Part shown: piece by piece, positions 17,806-27,915 of the stretch
Position numbering within the stretch: the stretch's first letter is position 1
Layout: every line of letters starts with the position of its first letter
Program-made: the position numbers and the translations under genes
Origin: Desulfovibrio sp. JC022
Lineage (GTDB): Bacteria; Desulfobacterota; Desulfovibrionia; Desulfovibrionales; Desulfovibrionaceae
NCBI RefSeq assembly: GCF_010470665.1
Contig: NZ_VOPZ01000007.1
Coordinates: 233,106-297,105, forward strand
DNA length: 64,000 bases
Reading direction: 5' to 3'
The notes under the pieces: generated by a model
Database searches by the model: none
Told to the model about the DNA's origin: nothing
The model's input: the letters and a program-made list of their open reading frames with translations, nothing else

Positions 17806-18948
17806 TTACATTTCAATCAAATCTTCGTCGTAACCGGAATCTTTAGCCTTGGGCTTCTTTTTCTTCTCAGTTTCAGGTTTTTCGTCAGCAACAGTTTCAG
17901 CTTCGGAAGGATTGTCTTCGCCAGCAGGTTCTGCGCCTTCTCCACCTTCAGGACCGGAATCATCAGGGCCATCATTTTCAGCCTCAGCTTTTTTAAGCTT
18001 CCTTCCGCCACGCTTGCCAAAGAAGTAGGCGACCCAAATACCGATCTCGTAAAGAATAATCAGCGGTCCGGCCATCAGAGTCTGAGTCATAACGTCCGGC
18101 GGAGTCAGAAGTGCGGAACAGATGAAGCAAACCAGAATTGCGTACTTGCGTTTGCTGCGCAGTCCTTCGGCAGTAACCACGCCCAGTCTGGCGAGGAAAA
18201 AGATAAACAGCGGCAGCTCAAAAATAACACCAAAGGCAAAGAGCAGCTTGAGGGAGAATCCCAAATATTCCCGCAGGGTGGGCATGGGTTTAATAAATTC
18301 ATCAGCAAAACCCATGAAAAATTCACAGCCGAAGGGGAAGACCACGTAATACCCGAACAAGGCTCCGCCCACAAAGAAAAATGCGGACAGAAAAGCCAGC
18401 GGGATCATCCATTTACGCTCATGTTCGTACAGACCGGGAGCTATAAAACCCCAGACTTGGGCAAAAATATATGGGGAAACAGTAAAAATCCCGGCCACAA
18501 AAGCAACCTTAAGATAAGTGACAAAACCTTCAGGCAGGGAAGTAAAAATCAAAGTAGAATCAGGCGGCAAAACCGCGACCAGCGGTGCCATGAGCAGGGA
18601 AAAAAGCGGCTTGGCAAAAGAATAGCAGGCCAGAAAGCCGATACCGCAGGCAATAAAAATCCTGACAAAGCGACGGCGAAGCTCTTCCAGATGCTCCAGA
18701 AAAGTCATGGGAGCTTCTTCTTCATCCAGCTCCTCATCATCTTCTGCATCATCTACGTCTTCTGAAGAATCATCTTCCGCCAATGCTGGATCAGCCGCAT
18801 CTTTTTCAGCGGGCAGTCCGGCTTCAGACTCAGTGCCTTCAACGGTTTCTTCTTCGGAATTCGAAGATTCCGCAGCAGTGTCTTCAACCTGATTCTCTTC
18901 AGGACCATCCTGCCCTACTTCACGCGAATCTTTCTCCGCTGAACTCAT
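17806..18948 (-). CDS. tatC: Sec-independent protein translocase TatC with long charged extensions
   Basis: Inner-membrane receptor of the twin-arginine pathway, which exports folded cofactor proteins. The core (about 81-305) has the hallmark MTFLEHLEELRRRF, SLPEGFVTYLK and six membrane segments ending near ILYEIGIWVAYFFGK. It is flanked by an 80-residue N-terminal extension made almost entirely of Asp, Glu, Ser and Ala, and a 70-residue C-terminal tail that is acidic and then lysine-rich. The total of 380 residues compares with about 250 in typical TatC. An internal ATG (codon 81, near 18708) would give the classic protein. It overlaps tatB by 4 nt. Confidence 0.93.
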   Translation of the reverse strand: MSSAEKDSREVGQDGPEENQVEDTAAESSNSEEETVEGTESEAGLPAEKDAADPALAEDDSSEDVDDAEDDEELDEEEAPMTFLEHLEELRRRFVRIFIACGIGFLACYSFAKPLFSLLMAPLVAVLPPDSTLIFTSLPEGFVTYLKVAFVAGIFTVSPYIFAQVWGFIAPGLYEHERKWMIPLAFLSAFFFVGGALFGYYVVFPFGCEFFMGFADEFIKPMPTLREYLGFSLKLLFAFGVIFELPLFIFFLARLGVVTAEGLRSKRKYAILVCFICSALLTPPDVMTQTLMAGPLIILYEIGIWVAYFFGKRGGRKLKKAEAENDGPDDSGPEGGEGAEPAGEDNPSEAETVADEKPETEKKKKPKAKDSGYDEDLIEM

Positions 18949-19280
18949 GCTTTCTCGCTCTCGGTCTTGGGTGCTTCAGCAGTTTTTTCGTCAGTATCAG
19001 AATCCTGTTTTTCAGCCTCGGCCTGACGTGCTTTTTCCATGGCGTCCGCTTCAGCCTTCTTACGAGCAGCTTCGCGATCAGCATCTTCCTTCTGCATCCT
19101 TTCTTCGTCAGCAGCGGAAATTTCAGCATCCAGAGTGGATTTCACATCATTGGACATCTTCTTTACTTCGGAAAGTCCCTTACCAAGATTTTTGATAAGT
19201 TCCGGGAGCTTCTGGGGTCCGATGAGAATAAGGGCTACAACCAAAATAACTATAAGCTCTGTTGAACCGATACCGAACAT
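18945..19280 (-). CDS. tatB: Sec-independent translocase subunit TatB/TatA
   Basis: A 111-residue Tat pore or receptor subunit. It shows a single N-terminal membrane helix after a polar start (MFGIGSTELIVILVVALILI), the GPQKLPEL hinge, an amphipathic helix (IKNLGKGLSEVKKMSNDV) and a long, highly charged tail. The Glu at position 8 and the length favour TatB over TatA, but the two are hard to separate by eye. It is first in an operon running through tatC, hisB, hisA and copZ. Confidence 0.88.
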   Translation of the reverse strand: MFGIGSTELIVILVVALILIGPQKLPELIKNLGKGLSEVKKMSNDVKSTLDAEISAADEERMQKEDADREAARKKAEADAMEKARQAEAEKQDSDTDEKTAEAPKTESEKA

Positions 19281-19552
19281 ATTAATTCCTTCTTCGTTGC
19301 AACAATAAAAAACACGCTAATGCGCGGAAAGCCGACACGGCCCATTGAGCGGGAGTGTAGACTTTTTCAAAATTTGCTGACGTCTTGTAACCGATTTCTA
19401 AAACTTTATCTACGTCTTATCGTCACCGAAATTCAGTGCAACCGGCTCACTTTCAACTATTTGCAAATTAATGCAGCCAGACACATAGCATCCAACATTG
19501 CCACCTTAACAGGCTGCCCCTCTTATCTTTTGTTTAGCATCATATTATTTTA
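19281..19552. other. Intergenic region, tatB upstream side
   Basis: No convincing gene. It must hold the tatB promoter. I see no clear -35/-10 pair or palindrome here. Confidence 0.5.
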
Positions 19553-19590
19553 TATAAAAAAATGCCCCCGGCAGATAACCGGGGGCATTT
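19553..19590 (-). terminator. guaBA terminator
   Basis: Perfect stem AAATGCCCCCGG (19560-19571) with CCGGGGGCATTT (19579-19590). On the minus strand it runs into a T-rich tail (19559-19553). Confidence 0.9.
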
Positions 19591-19615
19591 AAATAATTCA
19601 ATTCCGGGAAATTAA

Positions 19616-21163
19616 TTATTCCCATTCGATGGTTGCCGGCGGCTTGGAGGAAATATCCAGAACCACGCGGTTAACACCTTTAACCTCGTTGATAATCCGG
19701 TTGGACATACGAGCGAGGATATCGTTGGGGATGCGTGACCAGTCAGCGGTCATGGCATCAATGCTGTCTACCATGCGAAGTGCAATGACGTGCTCATAAG
19801 TACGATCATCGCCCATAACTCCGACAGTCTTGAGCGGAAGCAGAACAGCGAAGCCCTGCCAGACCTTGCGGTACCAGCCGGAAGCATGCATTTCGTTCTG
19901 TACGATCTTGTCAGCCTGACGCAGGATTTCAAGACGCTCTTCAGTGATTTCACCCAGAATACGGATAGCGAGACCCGGACCGGGGAAAGGCTGGCGCCAG
20001 ATGATGAACTCGGGCAGACCCAGTTCGTAAGCAACCTTGCGAACTTCATCTTTGAAGAGTTCACGCAGAGGCTCAACCAGATCGAGATCCATATCTTCGG
20101 GCAATCCGCCAACATTGTGGTGAGACTTGATTACCGCGGAGGGGCCTTTGAAGGATTCGGACTCGATTACATCAGGGTACAATGTTCCCTGTGCAAGGAA
20201 TTTAACATCCTTAAGCGCGGTTGCTTCTTCGTTGAAGACATCAATGAAGGTGTAACCGATAAGCTTGCGCTTCTGCTCGGGATCATCAACGCCTTCGAGC
20301 TTATCAAGGAACAGCTTTGCGGAATCAACGCACTTGACGTTGAGTTCAAAATGCTCTTCAAGAAAGCCGATAACTTCTTCACGCTCGTGCATACGCAGCA
20401 GACCGTTATCTACAAAGATGCAGTGCAGACGCTTGCCGATGGCCTTGTGCAGCAAAACAGCAACAACAGTAGAATCAATACCGCCGGAAAGGCCGAGAAC
20501 AACCTGATTGTCACCAATCTGTTCGCGCATTTCCTTGATGCAGTTCTCTACAAAAGAGGACATGGTCCAGTCAGCTTTAAGGCCGGCAACTTTGAAAACA
20601 AAGTTGTTGATGATGGTGGTGCCGCTTTCGGTGTGTGCCACTTCGGGGTGGAACTGGAGAGCGTACATTTTCTTTTCATCGTTAGCCATAGCTGCGAAAG
20701 GAATGGATTCGGTAGTACCGCAAACCTTGAATCCCTCGGGGATAGCTTCAACGCGGTCACCATGGCTCATCCATACAGTGAGTTTTTCCACGTCTTCGAT
20801 TCCTTCGAAGAGAACGCAATCAGCAGAGCCTTTAAATTCAGCGCGGCCGTATTCACGATCTTCGGAAGAAACAACGCGACCACCAAGATCGTTGGTCATG
20901 AGCTGCATGCCGTAGCAGATACCCAGAACAGGCACACCAAGCTCAAGCAGAGAAGAATCCAGCTGCGGGGACTCTTCTTCCAAAACAGAAGAAGGACCGC
21001 CGGAGAGGATAAGCGCGCCGGGGTTGAGATCTTTGATCTTCTGCGGATCAACATTACAGGGGTGAATTTCGGAATATACACCCGCTTCACGGATTCTACG
21101 GGCGATCAGCTGAGTAAACTGAGACCCGAAATCCAGAATAATTACTTTATTATCGTGCTGCAT
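19616..21163 (-). CDS. guaA: GMP synthase (glutamine-hydrolysing)
   Basis: Converts XMP to GMP using glutamine and ATP. The N-terminal class I amidotransferase has the nucleophile Cys83 (GICYGMQ) and the His/Glu pair in [12 protein letters not shown]. The ATP pyrophosphatase has the PP-loop [11 protein letters not shown]. The C-terminal dimerisation domain ends with the usual KPPATIEWE. At 515 residues it is full-length. It lies 15 bp after guaB in the same operon. Confidence 0.98.
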   Translation of the reverse strand: MQHDNKVIILDFGSQFTQLIARRIREAGVYSEIHPCNVDPQKIKDLNPGALILSGGPSSVLEEESPQLDSSLLELGVPVLGICYGMQLMTNDLGGRVVSSEDREYGRAEFKGSADCVLFEGIEDVEKLTVWMSHGDRVEAIPEGFKVCGTTESIPFAAMANDEKKMYALQFHPEVAHTESGTTIINNFVFKVAGLKADWTMSSFVENCIKEMREQIGDNQVVLGLSGGIDSTVVAVLLHKAIGKRLHCIFVDNGLLRMHEREEVIGFLEEHFELNVKCVDSAKLFLDKLEGVDDPEQKRKLIGYTFIDVFNEEATALKDVKFLAQGTLYPDVIESESFKGPSAVIKSHHNVGGLPEDMDLDLVEPLRELFKDEVRKVAYELGLPEFIIWRQPFPGPGLAIRILGEITEERLEILRQADKIVQNEMHASGWYRKVWQGFAVLLPLKTVGVMGDDRTYEHVIALRMVDSIDAMTADWSRIPNDILARMSNRIINEVKGVNRVVLDISSKPPATIEWE

Positions 21164-21178
21164 GACGACTCCTGAATA

Positions 21179-22636
21179 TTAATAAGAATCGACCCGGTAG
21201 TTGGGTGCTTCTTTTGTGATGATTACATCATGTACATGGCTTTCTTTGAAACCGGCGGGAGACATGCGGGTGAACTGTGCTTTCTCAGCCATTTCATCAA
21301 TATTAGCACAACCCACATAACCCATACCGGAACGGAGTCCACCGATGATCTGGTAGACACTGTCAGAAACGGGTCCTTTGTAAGGAACGCGTCCGACAAT
21401 TCCTTCAGGGACCAACTTGTTGGTATCCTTCTGGAAATAACGGTCAGAGCTACCCTTTTTCATTGCGTCAATGGAACCCATTCCGCGATAAAGTTTGTAA
21501 CTGCGACCCTGATAAAGAACTTTCTCGCCGGGGCTTTCATCGGTTCCTGCGAACATGGAGCCCATCATTACGGTATTTGCACCCGCAACCAGAGCCTTAA
21601 CAACGTCGCCGGAAAATTTAATTCCGCCGTCGCCGATAACGCCGATACCGCGCTCTTTACATGCTCTGGCAGCTTCCATAATGGCTGTGATCTGAGGTAC
21701 ACCAACACCTGCGACAACACGAGTGGTGCAGATAGAGCCGGGGCCGATACCTACTTTAACCGCATTTACACCTGCATCAATGAGAGCATTCGCGCCATCA
21801 TAAGTAGCAATGTTACCGCCGATGATCTGAACATCGGGGTAGCAGGAACGAAGTTCCTTAATAGCGTCCAGAATACCCTTGGAATGTCCGTGAGCAGAAT
21901 CAAGAGTCAGGAAGTCAACTCCGGCTGTGATCAGCGCAGAGCTGCGTTCCATGAGGTCACGGCCAACACCGACGGCAGCTCCTACACGGAGGCGGCCAGC
22001 TGAATCTTTGGCAGCATTGGGATATTTCTTGACCTTGTCGATATCCTTGATGGTGATCAGCCCGGTAAGCTTGTTTTCATCATCAACAACCAGCAGCTTT
22101 TCAATGCGGTTGGTATGAAGATGACGCTTTGCTTCTTCTGAAGAGGTACCCTTCAAAACAGTCACAAGATTGCGGCTGGTCATCACTTCGGAAACAGGGA
22201 CATTACGGTCGGTGATGAAACGGACGTCGCGGTTGGTGATAATACCTACGAGGTGCTCACCTTTTACAACCGGGAAACCGGAAATTTTAAATTCGGCCAT
22301 AAGGTCGAGAGCCTTACCCACGGTATCATCAGGATGAACCACGATGGGATCGGTAACCATTCCGGACTCAGATTTTTTTACTCTTTCCACTTCACGGACC
22401 TGATCCCGGACGCTCATATTTTTATGAACAACTCCGGCACCGCCGTGGCGTGCCATCTGAATAGCCATTTTGGACTCAGTAACTGTGTCCATGGCTGCAC
22501 TGATAAGGGGGATACCGAGAGTAATCTCTTCGGTGAGCTTGGCGGATACGTCCACACTATCGGGAAGAACTTCCGAATAGGCGGGCAAAAGCAGAACATC
22601 GTCAAAAGTCAGAGCCTGACCTACTACCTTTTCCAT
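21179..22636 (-). CDS. guaB: Inosine-5'-monophosphate dehydrogenase
   Basis: Oxidises IMP to XMP with NAD, the first committed step to GMP. The TIM barrel opens with [17 protein letters not shown] and is interrupted by two CBS domains (about 95-210). The catalytic loop [15 protein letters not shown] carries the active Cys, and the flap region includes [10 protein letters not shown]. The 485 residues are typical. A leader of about 235 nt precedes it (see 22637-22906). guaA follows directly, so both GMP-forming steps are co-expressed. Confidence 0.98.
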   Translation of the reverse strand: MEKVVGQALTFDDVLLLPAYSEVLPDSVDVSAKLTEEITLGIPLISAAMDTVTESKMAIQMARHGGAGVVHKNMSVRDQVREVERVKKSESGMVTDPIVVHPDDTVGKALDLMAEFKISGFPVVKGEHLVGIITNRDVRFITDRNVPVSEVMTSRNLVTVLKGTSSEEAKRHLHTNRIEKLLVVDDENKLTGLITIKDIDKVKKYPNAAKDSAGRLRVGAAVGVGRDLMERSSALITAGVDFLTLDSAHGHSKGILDAIKELRSCYPDVQIIGGNIATYDGANALIDAGVNAVKVGIGPGSICTTRVVAGVGVPQITAIMEAARACKERGIGVIGDGGIKFSGDVVKALVAGANTVMMGSMFAGTDESPGEKVLYQGRSYKLYRGMGSIDAMKKGSSDRYFQKDTNKLVPEGIVGRVPYKGPVSDSVYQIIGGLRSGMGYVGCANIDEMAEKAQFTRMSPAGFKESHVHDVIITKEAPNYRVDSY

Positions 22637-22906
22637 ATTGCCCTCGCAAAATGATTTGAAATATTAGCTAAAAGAAAAGAGAAATCATTACATATGATTC
22701 CTCTCAAGGGACCGGGCCGGTCTTTTTGGCGATCTACCGGGCAGCGGTGCCATCTGTTTCACAGGAGTTTTGGCAGGTTCTTCCCTGCCGGGAATTTCAA
22801 TTTTGATGAACTGATTATATACTTTTTTGCCACGGACTCAAGGCCGTAACCAAAAAGTTATTAAAAGTGTTCGGCACCGCATATTTGCAAGGCCGATTTT
22901 TGTCAA
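22637..22906 (-). promoter_or_regulatory. guaBA promoter and long folded leader
   Basis: On the minus strand TTGACA (22906-22901), 17 nt and TATGCG (22883-22878) form a candidate promoter. The transcript would then carry about 235 nt before guaB with hairpins GGCAGG/CCTGCC (22772-22789) and ACGG/CCGT near 22835-22850. A long-range inverted repeat GCGGTGCC (22744-22751) / GGCACCGC (22873-22880) reaches into the -10 box. No known purine riboswitch was recognised. Confidence 0.35.
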
Positions 22907-22983
22907 CACTTATGTGTCTCACCACAATACAAATGCTTTTTTTCACATAAAGATATCCAGCACAACTCAACGATAATATTAAA

Positions 22984-23020
22984 TAAAAACAAATCCCCCG
23001 ACATTTTTGCCGGGGGATTT
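22984..23020 (-). terminator. liv operon terminator
   Basis: AAATCCCCCG (22991-23000) pairs with CGGGGGATTT (23011-23020). On the minus strand it continues into a T-rich stretch. Confidence 0.85.
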
Positions 23021-23032
23021 TAATTTCTGGGA

Positions 23033-23740
23033 TTAAAGCCCTAAGTAAGCCTTCTTAATATCATCGTTCTCAAGAAGCTTATCACTGGTGTCGGAAAGTA
23101 TAATCTCTCCGTTTTCCATGACGTAACCGCGGTGGGCAGTCTTTAGGGCGAGGTTTGCATTCTGCTCCACCAGAAAAACCGTGGTGCCGCTTTCCTCATT
23201 AATCTTTTTCACGATCTCGAAGATCTGGCGAATGATCAATGGCGCGAGACCAAGAGAAGGCTCATCAAGAAGCAAAAGTTTGGGCCGGGCCATAAGTGCC
23301 CTTGAAATAGCCAGCATCTGCTGCTCACCACCGGAAAGGTTACCGCCAAGCTGCTTGCGACGCTCCCAGAGGATGGGAAAAAGCTCAAAGACATGATCCA
23401 TGTCAGCCTTTACTCCGTCCTTGTCATCACGCAGAAACGCTCCCATGTCGAGATTCTCAGTAATGGTCAGGTCCGGGAAAATGAGACGCCCTTCCGGAAC
23501 CTGCGAAATTCCCATCTTTACGATCTTATCAGGCTTGGCTTTATGAATCGGCTCGCCATTATAGAGCACTTCACCTGTACGGGGAGGCACCACACCGCTG
23601 ATGGTCATCAGCGTAGTGGTTTTACCGGCACCGTTAGCACCGATAAGGGTGATAATTTCACCCTGCCCTACTTCAATATTAATATTGCGCAGAGCCTGAA
23701 TATTTCCATAAAAGGTATTTACGTTTTTAAGTTTAAGCAT
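23033..23740 (-). CDS. livF: Branched-chain amino acid ABC transporter ATPase LivF
   Basis: A 235-residue ATPase of the LivF type. Walker A GANGAGKTT, the Q-loop region, signature LSGGEQQMLAI, Walker B LLLLDEPSLGLAP and the H-loop substitute FLVEQNANLAL are all in place. It pairs with LivG to power import of hydrophobic amino acids. It starts at ATG 23740 after GGGGAGG, overlapping the livG end by 8 nt, and is last in livKHMGF. Confidence 0.95.
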   Translation of the reverse strand: MLKLKNVNTFYGNIQALRNINIEVGQGEIITLIGANGAGKTTTLMTISGVVPPRTGEVLYNGEPIHKAKPDKIVKMGISQVPEGRLIFPDLTITENLDMGAFLRDDKDGVKADMDHVFELFPILWERRKQLGGNLSGGEQQMLAISRALMARPKLLLLDEPSLGLAPLIIRQIFEIVKKINEESGTTVFLVEQNANLALKTAHRGYVMENGEIILSDTSDKLLENDDIKKAYLGL

Positions 23741-24536
23741 CGACGAGTTCCTCCCCGAGATAAGCCTTGATTACAGCGGGGTTCTCGCTGACTTCCTGCG
23801 GTGTGCCATGGGCAATTTCACGCCCGTATTCAAGCACAAACAAACGGTCTGACAAAGACATTACCATTTTCATATCATGCTCAATAAGCAGTACCGAGAT
23901 TTTATGTTTATCCTTGATGGAAACGATAAGCTCTTCAAGCTCTGTTGTTTCCTGCGGGTTCATGCCTGCTGCGGGTTCATCCAAAAGCAGAATAAATGGA
24001 TCTGTCGCCAGAGCACGGGCTATTTCCAGCCTGCGCTGTGCGCCATAAGGAAGGTTACGGGCCAATTCATCAGCAAACTGATCAAGGCCGAGTTCCTGCA
24101 AAAGTTCATAACTTTTAAGGATGGTCTCCTGTTCTTCCCTGCGGGTGCGAGGATCACGGAAAACCGCGCCAAGAAAGGTTGCCTTGGTCCGGCAATGACA
24201 GCCGATCATGACATTTTCAATTACTGACATAGAAGGAAAAAGCCTGATATTCTGGAAGGTACGGGCCATTCCCAGTTCGGTAACCTTATTAGGTTTCATG
24301 CCGTTAATGCGTTTAAATCCTTCGCCATAAGGATCAACATTAACATCACCCTCGGTGGGATTGTATATTCCGGTGATGCAGTTGAAGAAAGTTGTCTTAC
24401 CCGCCCCGTTAGGGCCGATAAGGGCGACAATTTCCCCTTCCTTCACATCAAGATCAACATCATCGAGGGCACGCAGACCGCCGAAATCTTTGCTGACGCC
24501 CTTAACCTGGAGAACAGTTCTTCTTTCATTACTCAT
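23733..24536 (-). CDS. livG: Branched-chain amino acid ABC transporter ATPase LivG
   Basis: Second ATPase of the Liv importer, 267 residues. Walker A GPNGAGKTTFF, the long LivG-specific insertion after MARTFQNIRLFPSMSVIENV, the signature NLPYGAQRRLEIAR, Walker B ILLLDEPAAGMNPQE and LLIEHDMKMVM are present. The ATG at 24536 is preferred over an in-frame GTG at 24545. The start lies close to the livM stop (ATGAGTAATG region), so the genes are coupled. Confidence 0.95.
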   Translation of the reverse strand: MSNERRTVLQVKGVSKDFGGLRALDDVDLDVKEGEIVALIGPNGAGKTTFFNCITGIYNPTEGDVNVDPYGEGFKRINGMKPNKVTELGMARTFQNIRLFPSMSVIENVMIGCHCRTKATFLGAVFRDPRTRREEQETILKSYELLQELGLDQFADELARNLPYGAQRRLEIARALATDPFILLLDEPAAGMNPQETTELEELIVSIKDKHKISVLLIEHDMKMVMSLSDRLFVLEYGREIAHGTPQEVSENPAVIKAYLGEELVDA

Positions 24537-25752
24537 GGGCGCCACCTAAAGCCTTTTTCACTGCGCTGATATCAATTTTCTTGCGAACATCCCGAACCAG
24601 CCCCTGCGGCCTGAAGACCATAACCAGAACCATGGTCGCACCGAAGATCAGCATACGGTATTCGGAAAATTCCCTCATATATTCCGGCAGCAGAATCAAC
24701 ACCAGCGCACCGAGGATAACCCCGAGGATGGAGCCCATGCCGCCGAGAACAACAATGGAAAGAATAATTGCCGATTCGAGGAAGGTAAATGACGCAGGGT
24801 TGATGAAGGTGGTCTTGGCGGCGAAAACAACCCCGACCATACCCGCCCATGTGGCACCCAGCGAAAAAGCCATCAGCTTGGTCTTCATCTTGTCGATACC
24901 CATAGCCTGACAGGCGATTTCATCCTCACGCAGGGCCTGCCAAGCACGTCCGATACGGGAATTCTTGAGCCTGTTGACCACAAAGATGGTGAAAATCACC
25001 AGCACCAGCATCAGGTAATACATAAAGTTGATCTGGGCCATAAACCCTTTGGCAAAGCCGAAAAACTCAGGGCGGGCAATATTAGAAATACCGGAAGGAC
25101 CATGGGTAAATGTACCCCAGTTTTCCAGCACAAGACGAATAATCTCACCAAAACCAAGAGTTACGATGGCAAGATAATCACCGCGCAAACGCAGGACCGG
25201 AAAACCGAGCAGGATACCACAAAACGCACCAAGCAAAGCACCGAGCGGCAAAGCCACCCAGAAACTTATTCCCCAATACATATTCATAAGCGCGTAGGAA
25301 TATGCCCCCACTGCGTAAAAGGCCACGAAACCAAGGTCGAGCAACCCGGCCAGACCGACAACAATATTCAACCCCAGCCCCAGCACCACATAAATGAGTG
25401 CCGAAGTCATGACGTTGACTTGATACATTGAAAACAGTTTGGGAAATGCAACGGCAAAACCGGCCACAGCGATAAGCGCGGGCCAGTATATTTTAGGATT
25501 GACCATCAGTTTGCTGAAAAGAGTAACCTTTTCAACGCTGGCCTGTTCTTCCGCCTTCTGCCCCTTTTCCTTACGTTCAAGCATGAAACGCCAGAGGTAA
25601 GATAAGATAAAAGCAGCCACCCCTACATACAGAACCCGGTCCAAATGCCAGGTGACAGACTTATCAATGGTGTTCACGAAGACCCCCATAATGGGCAGGG
25701 TCAAAAACATGAACCACAATGAAGCCAGTATAGATTTTTTCAAGCCTTCCAT
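24529..25752 (-). CDS. livM: Branched-chain amino acid ABC transporter permease LivM
   Basis: Inner-membrane permease of 407 residues. Family landmarks include GLGLNIVVGLAGLLDLGFVAFYAVGAY, LRGDYLAIVTLGFGEI and the EAA-like loop with WQALREDEIACQAMGID, which contacts the ATPase. An extra N-terminal membrane part (about 1-90) with a charged segment (RKEKGQKAEEQ) makes it longer than the 300-330 of short LivM proteins but like E. coli LivM. It lies between livH and livG. Confidence 0.94.
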   Translation of the reverse strand: MEGLKKSILASLWFMFLTLPIMGVFVNTIDKSVTWHLDRVLYVGVAAFILSYLWRFMLERKEKGQKAEEQASVEKVTLFSKLMVNPKIYWPALIAVAGFAVAFPKLFSMYQVNVMTSALIYVVLGLGLNIVVGLAGLLDLGFVAFYAVGAYSYALMNMYWGISFWVALPLGALLGAFCGILLGFPVLRLRGDYLAIVTLGFGEIIRLVLENWGTFTHGPSGISNIARPEFFGFAKGFMAQINFMYYLMLVLVIFTIFVVNRLKNSRIGRAWQALREDEIACQAMGIDKMKTKLMAFSLGATWAGMVGVVFAAKTTFINPASFTFLESAIILSIVVLGGMGSILGVILGALVLILLPEYMREFSEYRMLIFGATMVLVMVFRPQGLVRDVRKKIDISAVKKALGGAHE

Positions 25753-25820
25753 ATTAAAAATTATCCATTTTTATCATTTTTAATCAGCGGGAGACAGCTC
25801 CCGCACCATCAGCCAGGCTG

Positions 25821-26723
25821 TTACACCTTCTGGATCGGAGCCTTTCCAAGCAGTCCTGAAGGCCTGAATATGAGAATAAGGACCAGCAATGCGAAGGCGA
25901 AAACATCTTCATAGTCACTGGAAACGTATCCGGTGCAGAAACTCTCAGTCCAGCCGAGAATAAGACCGCCCAGCATAGCACCGGGCACGGAACCGATTCC
26001 GCCGAGAACAGCGGCTGTGAAAGCCTTGATACCTGCGATAAATCCAATAAAAAAGTTTATCTGCCCAATGTGTGAGGCAATAAGCACACCACCGACAGCC
26101 GCAAGTGCGGAACCGATAACAAAGGTGGCAGAAATAACCTGATCAACATTGATGCCGACGAGCATGGCCATTTTACGGTTCTGAGCCGTGGCGCGCATGG
26201 CCTTACCCATTCTGGTAAATTTGATAAAAAGATTGAGAGCAACCATAACCACAGCGGCTACGACAATGATAACAAAGTCAGATGAGCCGACCATGGATTC
26301 ATACTTCCCGAGGAAATTAAACTCAGGAATCAGGTTGGGGAAGGAGAGAAAGTCTGAAGTCTGGGACAGCATCACGTAGTTCTGAAGAAAAATGGACATA
26401 CCGATGGCGGAAATGAGCGGAGAAAGCCTCGGCGCACCACGCAAAGGACGGTAAGCAATTTTTTCAATGGTATAACCATATGCTGCGGCATAGATTATCG
26501 CAGCAATGGAAGCCAGAACAATAATAGAAGCCGCCGGGAATCCGAAACTAGTCAAAATCCCTGCGACAACAAGTCCCACAAATGCCCCGATCATATAAAT
26601 TTCACCGTGGGCAAAGTTAATCAGTTCGATAATACCGTAAACCATGGTGTAACCGAGGGCGATAAGAGCATAGATGCTTCCCCTGGTCAGACCACTGAAA
26701 AATAATTCCAGAAAATATTCCAT
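25821..26723 (-). CDS. livH: Branched-chain amino acid ABC transporter permease LivH
   Basis: A 300-residue permease with about eight membrane segments. Hallmarks are GSIYALIALGYTMVYGIIELINFAHGE at the N-terminus (shown as its recognised block), the coupling-loop text MGKAMRATAQNRKMAMLVGIN and AAVLGGIGSVPGAMLGGL. It forms the heterodimeric channel with LivM. It lies 76 bp after livK and 68 bp before livM. Confidence 0.95.
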   Translation of the reverse strand: MEYFLELFFSGLTRGSIYALIALGYTMVYGIIELINFAHGEIYMIGAFVGLVVAGILTSFGFPAASIIVLASIAAIIYAAAYGYTIEKIAYRPLRGAPRLSPLISAIGMSIFLQNYVMLSQTSDFLSFPNLIPEFNFLGKYESMVGSSDFVIIVVAAVVMVALNLFIKFTRMGKAMRATAQNRKMAMLVGINVDQVISATFVIGSALAAVGGVLIASHIGQINFFIGFIAGIKAFTAAVLGGIGSVPGAMLGGLILGWTESFCTGYVSSDYEDVFAFALLVLILIFRPSGLLGKAPIQKV

Positions 26724-26799
26724 TTGGACCCTGCTGAATCAAGAGCCAGGGGACAGACAACAGCCTGTCCCCTGAACCGGAATTGCTAAAAAAAGAAGC

Positions 26800-27915
26800 T
26801 TATTTAACTTCCACGTACTCGCCGTTTTTCACCTGATAAACAGAGAAACCTACACCGATTGCGTCACCCTTGGCATCGAACTTAATCTTACCAACGGGAG
26901 TTTCAACTTCGTTGGTGCGCAGAGCTTCAACAATTTTGTCGTAATCAGTAGACTTGGCGTATTCAATAGCCTTGAGCAGTGCCAGAGCGGCGGAGTATGC
27001 TTCAAAGTAGAAAGCACCGGGCTCAGCGCCGTAATGAGAATCTTTGTACTGCTTGAGGGAAACCTTATACATGGGGTTACCGGTAATGTCCTGAGGACCG
27101 GTAGCGTAAACGCCTTCAGCTGCGTCGCCGGCGATGTCGATAAAGGTCTGAGCCTTAACACCGTCGTCGGAGAGAAAGGGGATAGTCATTTTTTTCTTGC
27201 GCATCTGGGAAACGACTTTAGAAGCTTCGGGGTGGTAACCACCGAAGATAACGCCGTCAGCACCGGAAGCTTTAATTTTCTGCACAACTGCGGAATAATC
27301 AACTGCACCGGGAGTTACACCTTCGAACAGAACAGGCTCAACACCTTTTTCTTTGATGTACTTCATAGTGTACTCAGCGAAACCTTTACCGTAATCACCT
27401 TTATCATGGATGATAGCGGGCTTTTTGAGGCCGAGTTTTTCAATAGCAAACATAGCTGCCAATGCACCCTGAGCGTCATCAGAAGCGATAGTTCTGAAAA
27501 AGTTGGGATAGTCGCCGCTTAAGGTCAGCGAGGGACTGGTTGCGGAGGGAGACATACAAACCAGATTGGACTCTTTATAGATAGGAAGTGCTGCTTTGGT
27601 CGGGCCGGAACAAATATGGCCGAGAACAACGTTTACCTGATCGGAGAGAAGCTTCATGGCTGCGTTGGTGGCGAATTCAGGCTTGCACTGATCATCCTGA
27701 AGAGAAAGAACAACCTGCTCACCGTTCACGCCGCCAGACTCGTTAATAGACTTAACTACGAGCTTTGCAGCTTCAACAGTGGGAAGACCGTAGGAAGCGA
27801 GGTCTCCACTATGAGCACCGGGAACACCAAGAACAATTTTGCCTGCTGAAGCAGAACCGAAACTACCGATGGTCATCATAGCTGCGACCATCAGTACCAG
27901 CAATGAACGTTTCAT
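26800..27915 (-). CDS. livK: Branched-chain amino acid-binding protein LivK
   Basis: Periplasmic solute-binding protein, 371 residues from the chosen ATG. A classic signal peptide (MKRSLLVLMVAAMMTIGS, cleavage after SASA) is followed by KIVLGVPGAHSGDLASYG, VNVVLGHICSGPTKAALPIY and GVIFGGYHPEASKVVSQM, standard for this family. A possible start 38 codons upstream is rejected because AAGGAG lies 8 nt before 27915 and the signal peptide begins there. It is first in the livKHMGF operon and supplies the ligand, probably Leu, Ile, Val or Ala. Confidence 0.93.
   Translation of the reverse strand: MKRSLLVLMVAAMMTIGSFGSASAGKIVLGVPGAHSGDLASYGLPTVEAAKLVVKSINESGGVNGEQVVLSLQDDQCKPEFATNAAMKLLSDQVNVVLGHICSGPTKAALPIYKESNLVCMSPSATSPSLTLSGDYPNFFRTIASDDAQGALAAMFAIEKLGLKKPAIIHDKGDYGKGFAEYTMKYIKEKGVEPVLFEGVTPGAVDYSAVVQKIKASGADGVIFGGYHPEASKVVSQMRKKKMTIPFLSDDGVKAQTFIDIAGDAAEGVYATGPQDITGNPMYKVSLKQYKDSHYGAEPGAFYFEAYSAALALLKAIEYAKSTDYDKIVEALRTNEVETPVGKIKFDAKGDAIGVGFSVYQVKNGEYVEVK

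Noticed and set aside
19790-21175. 461-codon open frame opposite guaA
   Set aside because: Antisense shadow of guaA, no supporting signals.
22730-22890. SRP (4.5S) or 6S RNA in the guaB upstream region
   Set aside because: Some hairpins and an enclosing inverted repeat look similar in outline, but the conserved SRP apical GGAA/AGCA motifs and 6S core are absent.
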